A stretch of DNA of 64,000 nucleotides. Source: Burkholderia gladioli (GTDB taxonomy: Bacteria; Pseudomonadota; Gammaproteobacteria; Burkholderiales; Burkholderiaceae). The notes beneath the pieces are model-generated. The model ran no database searches and was not told the DNA's origin. It worked only from the letters and a program-made list of their open reading frames with translations. Positions within the stretch are counted from its first letter, which is position 1; every line of letters begins with the position of its first letter. This document shows positions 62,066-64,000 of the stretch, piece after piece. The stretch spans positions 868,001 to 932,000 of the forward strand of contig NZ_CP009322.1 in assembly GCF_000959725.1 (NCBI RefSeq), given 5' to 3'. The position numbers were made by a program, and so were the translations under genes.

Positions 62066-63055
62066 TCAAGCTCCCACCGCCACAGCGCGACGCGCCGCGA
62101 AATCCCAGCGCAGCGCCTGCCGCGTGTCGACGCGCGCCGGCAGCAGGCCCGCCTTCAGGAAGGTATCGGCGATCTTCTGCTGCTCGTCGAAGTGGGCGGC
62201 GGTCACGGCGCGCACCGCGTAGCTGCGCCGCGCGTTGGCGCGCTCGATGGTGGCCGCGTCGAGCCCCCAGATCGGCGCCAGCACGGCCGCGCCCTGGTCC
62301 GGATGCGCGCGCAACCAGTCGCCGGCCTGCACCAGCGCGTCGAACACCGCCTGCAGCACCGCCGGATGCGCGGCCGCGTAGTCGCTGGCCGCGAGGTAGT
62401 AGCGCTGGTACGAGGCCAGCCCCGTGCCGTCGGCCAGCACCTTCACCTCGGGGCGGCGATCGACCGAGGCCACGTAGGGGTCCCAGGTGATCCAGGCGCC
62501 GACGCTGCCGCGCTCGAAGGCGGCGCGCCCGTCGGCGGGCGTCAGGTAGTGCACCGAGACGTCGGCGGGTGCCAGGCCCGCCTTGGCCAGCGCGGCGAGC
62601 AGCAGGTAGTGGCTGCCGGCCGCCTTGGTGGTCGCGATGTCCTTGCCCTTCAGGGCGGCCAGCGTGTTGATGCCGCTTTCGCGCTTGACCAGGATCGCCT
62701 GCGCCGAGGGCGACGGCGCTTCCTGGGCCAGGTAGACGAAGCGGGCCTGCGCGGCCTGGGCGAACACCGGCACGGTATCGGCCACGTCGGCGCTGAAGTC
62801 GACGGCGCCGACGTTGAGCGCCTCGGTCAAGGGCAGGCCGCTGGCGAACTCGTGCCATTCGACGCGCGTGTTCAGCGGCGCGAGCGCCTTTTCCAGCGTG
62901 CCGCGCGCCTTGAGCAGCGTGATCAGCGTCGAGGATTTCTGGTAGCCGATGCGCAGCACGCCTGGCGCGCCCTGCGCCCGCGCGAGCGGGCCGGCGGCGG
63001 CCAGCGTCAGGGCCAGCAGGGAACGGGAGAAGGCGCGGCGCGTGAGTCGGGACAT
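62066..63055 (-). CDS. Aliphatic sulfonate ABC transporter substrate-binding protein, divergent copy
   Basis: 329 residues, signal MSRLTRRAFSRSLLALTLAA, with a twin-arginine-like TRRAFSRSL. SsuA fold: LRIGYQKSSTLITLLKARGT, then WHEFASGLPLTEALNVGAVD, YLTPADGRAAFERGSVGAWI. The binding-site region differs from the copies at 44698 and 60954 (FVYLAQEAPSPSAQAILV versus YIGAEPPAPKGEAI), so ligand probably differs. Upstream lies a flavin reductase gene on the same strand (143 bp), which may link it to sulfonate monooxygenation. Confidence 0.9.
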   Translation of the reverse strand: MSRLTRRAFSRSLLALTLAAAGPLARAQGAPGVLRIGYQKSSTLITLLKARGTLEKALAPLNTRVEWHEFASGLPLTEALNVGAVDFSADVADTVPVFAQAAQARFVYLAQEAPSPSAQAILVKRESGINTLAALKGKDIATTKAAGSHYLLLAALAKAGLAPADVSVHYLTPADGRAAFERGSVGAWITWDPYVASVDRRPEVKVLADGTGLASYQRYYLAASDYAAAHPAVLQAVFDALVQAGDWLRAHPDQGAAVLAPIWGLDAATIERANARRSYAVRAVTAAHFDEQQKIADTFLKAGLLPARVDTRQALRWDFAARRAVAVGA

Positions 63056-63198
63056 GAAGCGGATTCCTGGAGACGGGAGACGGTGGGCAATCCGCTAACG
63101 TACCGGTTTTGCCTGCTGCAGCGAACCGATCATTTCAGCTATCGATTTGAGCGCCAGGACTATCTCGCGCGGCGTTGCGCGGCGCGAGCGCCGGCGCT

Positions 63199-63771
63199 TC
63201 AGATATCGACCTGGAAGGCCTTCCAGCGATGCATGCGCTCGCGCAGGTCGAACACCTCGCCGTCGGCGGCGAAGGTGCCGTCGCCGCGATGGTGGAGCAC
63301 GCGACGCTCCTCGCGCGCGTCGTTGACGGCGGCGGCCACCGCGCGCAGCACGAACAGGTCGTGGCGCTCGGCCAGCGTGTCGTCCTCGATCACGCATTCG
63401 ATGTTGTAGAGGCAGTCGGCCAGGCGCGGCGCCGCCACCTGCTTCGAGGGCGCGGTGGCCAGGCCGAAGCGTTCGAACTTGTCGAGCTCGGCGCCGCTGC
63501 AGTTGCCGATCTCCACCAGGGTGGCGGCCCAGTCGGCGCCCGGCACCGCCAGCACGCATTCGCCGGTTTCGCGCAGCGCCGCGTGGCTGTGGTCCCAGGG
63601 GCCGATGATTGCGCCCACCAGCGGCGGCGAGTGGCGCATCACCATGTGGAAGCCCATCGTCATCACGTTCGCGCGCCGGCCGTCGTGGGTGACGACCAGC
63701 ACCACCGGGCCGGATTCGAGCAGGCGATAGGTCTTCGAGGGATCGATGTCGCGCAGGGCGGGTTTTCGCAT
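63199..63771 (-). CDS. Flavin reductase family protein
   Basis: 190 residues. FMN-binding split-barrel: YRLLESGPVVLVVTHDGRRA, NVMTMGFHMVMRHSPPLVGA and LVEIGNCSGAELDKFERFGL are the family segments. It either supplies reduced flavin to a monooxygenase (such as sulfonate oxygenases) or binds FMN. On the same strand as the SsuA-type gene downstream and an AraC regulator gene upstream (62 bp). Confidence 0.85.
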   Translation of the reverse strand: MRKPALRDIDPSKTYRLLESGPVVLVVTHDGRRANVMTMGFHMVMRHSPPLVGAIIGPWDHSHAALRETGECVLAVPGADWAATLVEIGNCSGAELDKFERFGLATAPSKQVAAPRLADCLYNIECVIEDDTLAERHDLFVLRAVAAAVNDAREERRVLHHRGDGTFAADGEVFDLRERMHRWKAFQVDI

Positions 63772-63833
63772 GGAAGTCTCCGAAAACGAGGGGCGCCGCG
63801 CGGCTGGCGCGCGGCGTGTCGCGGGATGCCGCC

Positions 63834-64000
63834 TCAGCGTGCCGCGCGCAGCCGTCCGGCGTCCTGCAGCGGCGTGAGCCCGAACTGCCGCTTGTACTCG
63901 CGATGGAACTGCGAGAGCTTGTCGTAGCCGACCGAGGCGGCCACCACGCCGAGGTCGCGCGAGCGGCGCAGCAGCAGGCTGCGTGCCTCGTAGAGCCGCA
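63834..64000 (-). CDS. AraC-family transcriptional regulator, C-terminal part (runs off window)
   Basis: The last 54 or so residues of an AraC/XylS protein, read from the minus strand with the start beyond the right edge: LYEARSLLLRRSRDLGVVAA, then SVGYDKLSQFHREYKRQFGL, TPLQD. This is the second helix-turn-helix of the family. It precedes the flavin reductase gene by 62 bp in the same direction and may control it. Confidence 0.85.
   Translation of the reverse strand, partial: RLYEARSLLLRRSRDLGVVAASVGYDKLSQFHREYKRQFGLTPLQDAGRLRAAR

Noticed and set aside
1..64000. CRISPR arrays, tRNA or rRNA genes, transposases, integrases
   Set aside because: No regularly spaced direct repeats, no cloverleaf-type sequence and no recombinase motifs were seen.

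Overview
The window is GC-rich, densely coded proteobacterial chromosome with strong G/C third-position bias. Gene content points to a Burkholderia-type betaproteobacterium: a Burkholderia-style trimeric porin, many LysR regulators, YqaE, MipA/OmpV, SulP, taurine/sulfonate binding proteins and a type VI secretion (T6SS) spike module. The mix of catabolic, transport and regulatory genes, with no ribosomal or core housekeeping genes, tRNA or rRNA, suggests a secondary chromosome. Genus is an inference from gene families; no identity search was run.

Layout. 0-9 kb: end of an amidase, a secreted hypothetical, arylamine N-acetyltransferase, a LysR/SDR divergent pair, an Lrp/LysE-type exporter divergent pair, and a urea transporter-aldolase-tautomerase operon. 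9-15 kb: a four-gene operon (Baeyer-Villiger type monooxygenase, SDR, PF10118 metal-dependent hydrolase, alpha/beta hydrolase) facing a LysR gene. 15-21 kb: YqaE, a ROK regulator divergent from an amino-acid permease coupled to a ROK kinase, and a Cache-type chemoreceptor. 21-24 kb: SnoaL-like secreted protein, MFS transporter and a truncated epimerase remnant.

24.3-32.2 kb is the main accessory block: VgrG, a Tle3-type phospholipase effector, the DUF2875 adaptor Tla3 and a PAAR tip protein, followed on the opposite strand by an unrecognised protein with possible ADP-ribosyltransferase-like features. No T6SS structural genes and no recognisable Tli3 immunity gene are present. The block is preceded by an AT-richer spacer and a broken gene, as expected for an inserted spike/effector cassette.

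32-42 kb: a UxaA-family dehydratase and LDH2-family dehydrogenase operon facing a LysR gene across a nested dyad, an Asp/Asn beta-hydroxylase-like protein, a lactonase-type propeller, GNAT, porin and lipoprotein. 43-54 kb: SulP transporter, SsuA-type binding protein, MerR and GNAT pair, a second chemoreceptor with a sigma-28-like promoter, a NERD-helicase, a DUF305/propeller pair, and a DNA-binding protein with a degenerate receiver domain. 54-64 kb: FAD oxidoreductase, a DUF4118/hydrolase/MipA chain, a FAH-family hydratase, two more SsuA-type proteins in convergent orientation, a flavin reductase and the end of an AraC regulator.
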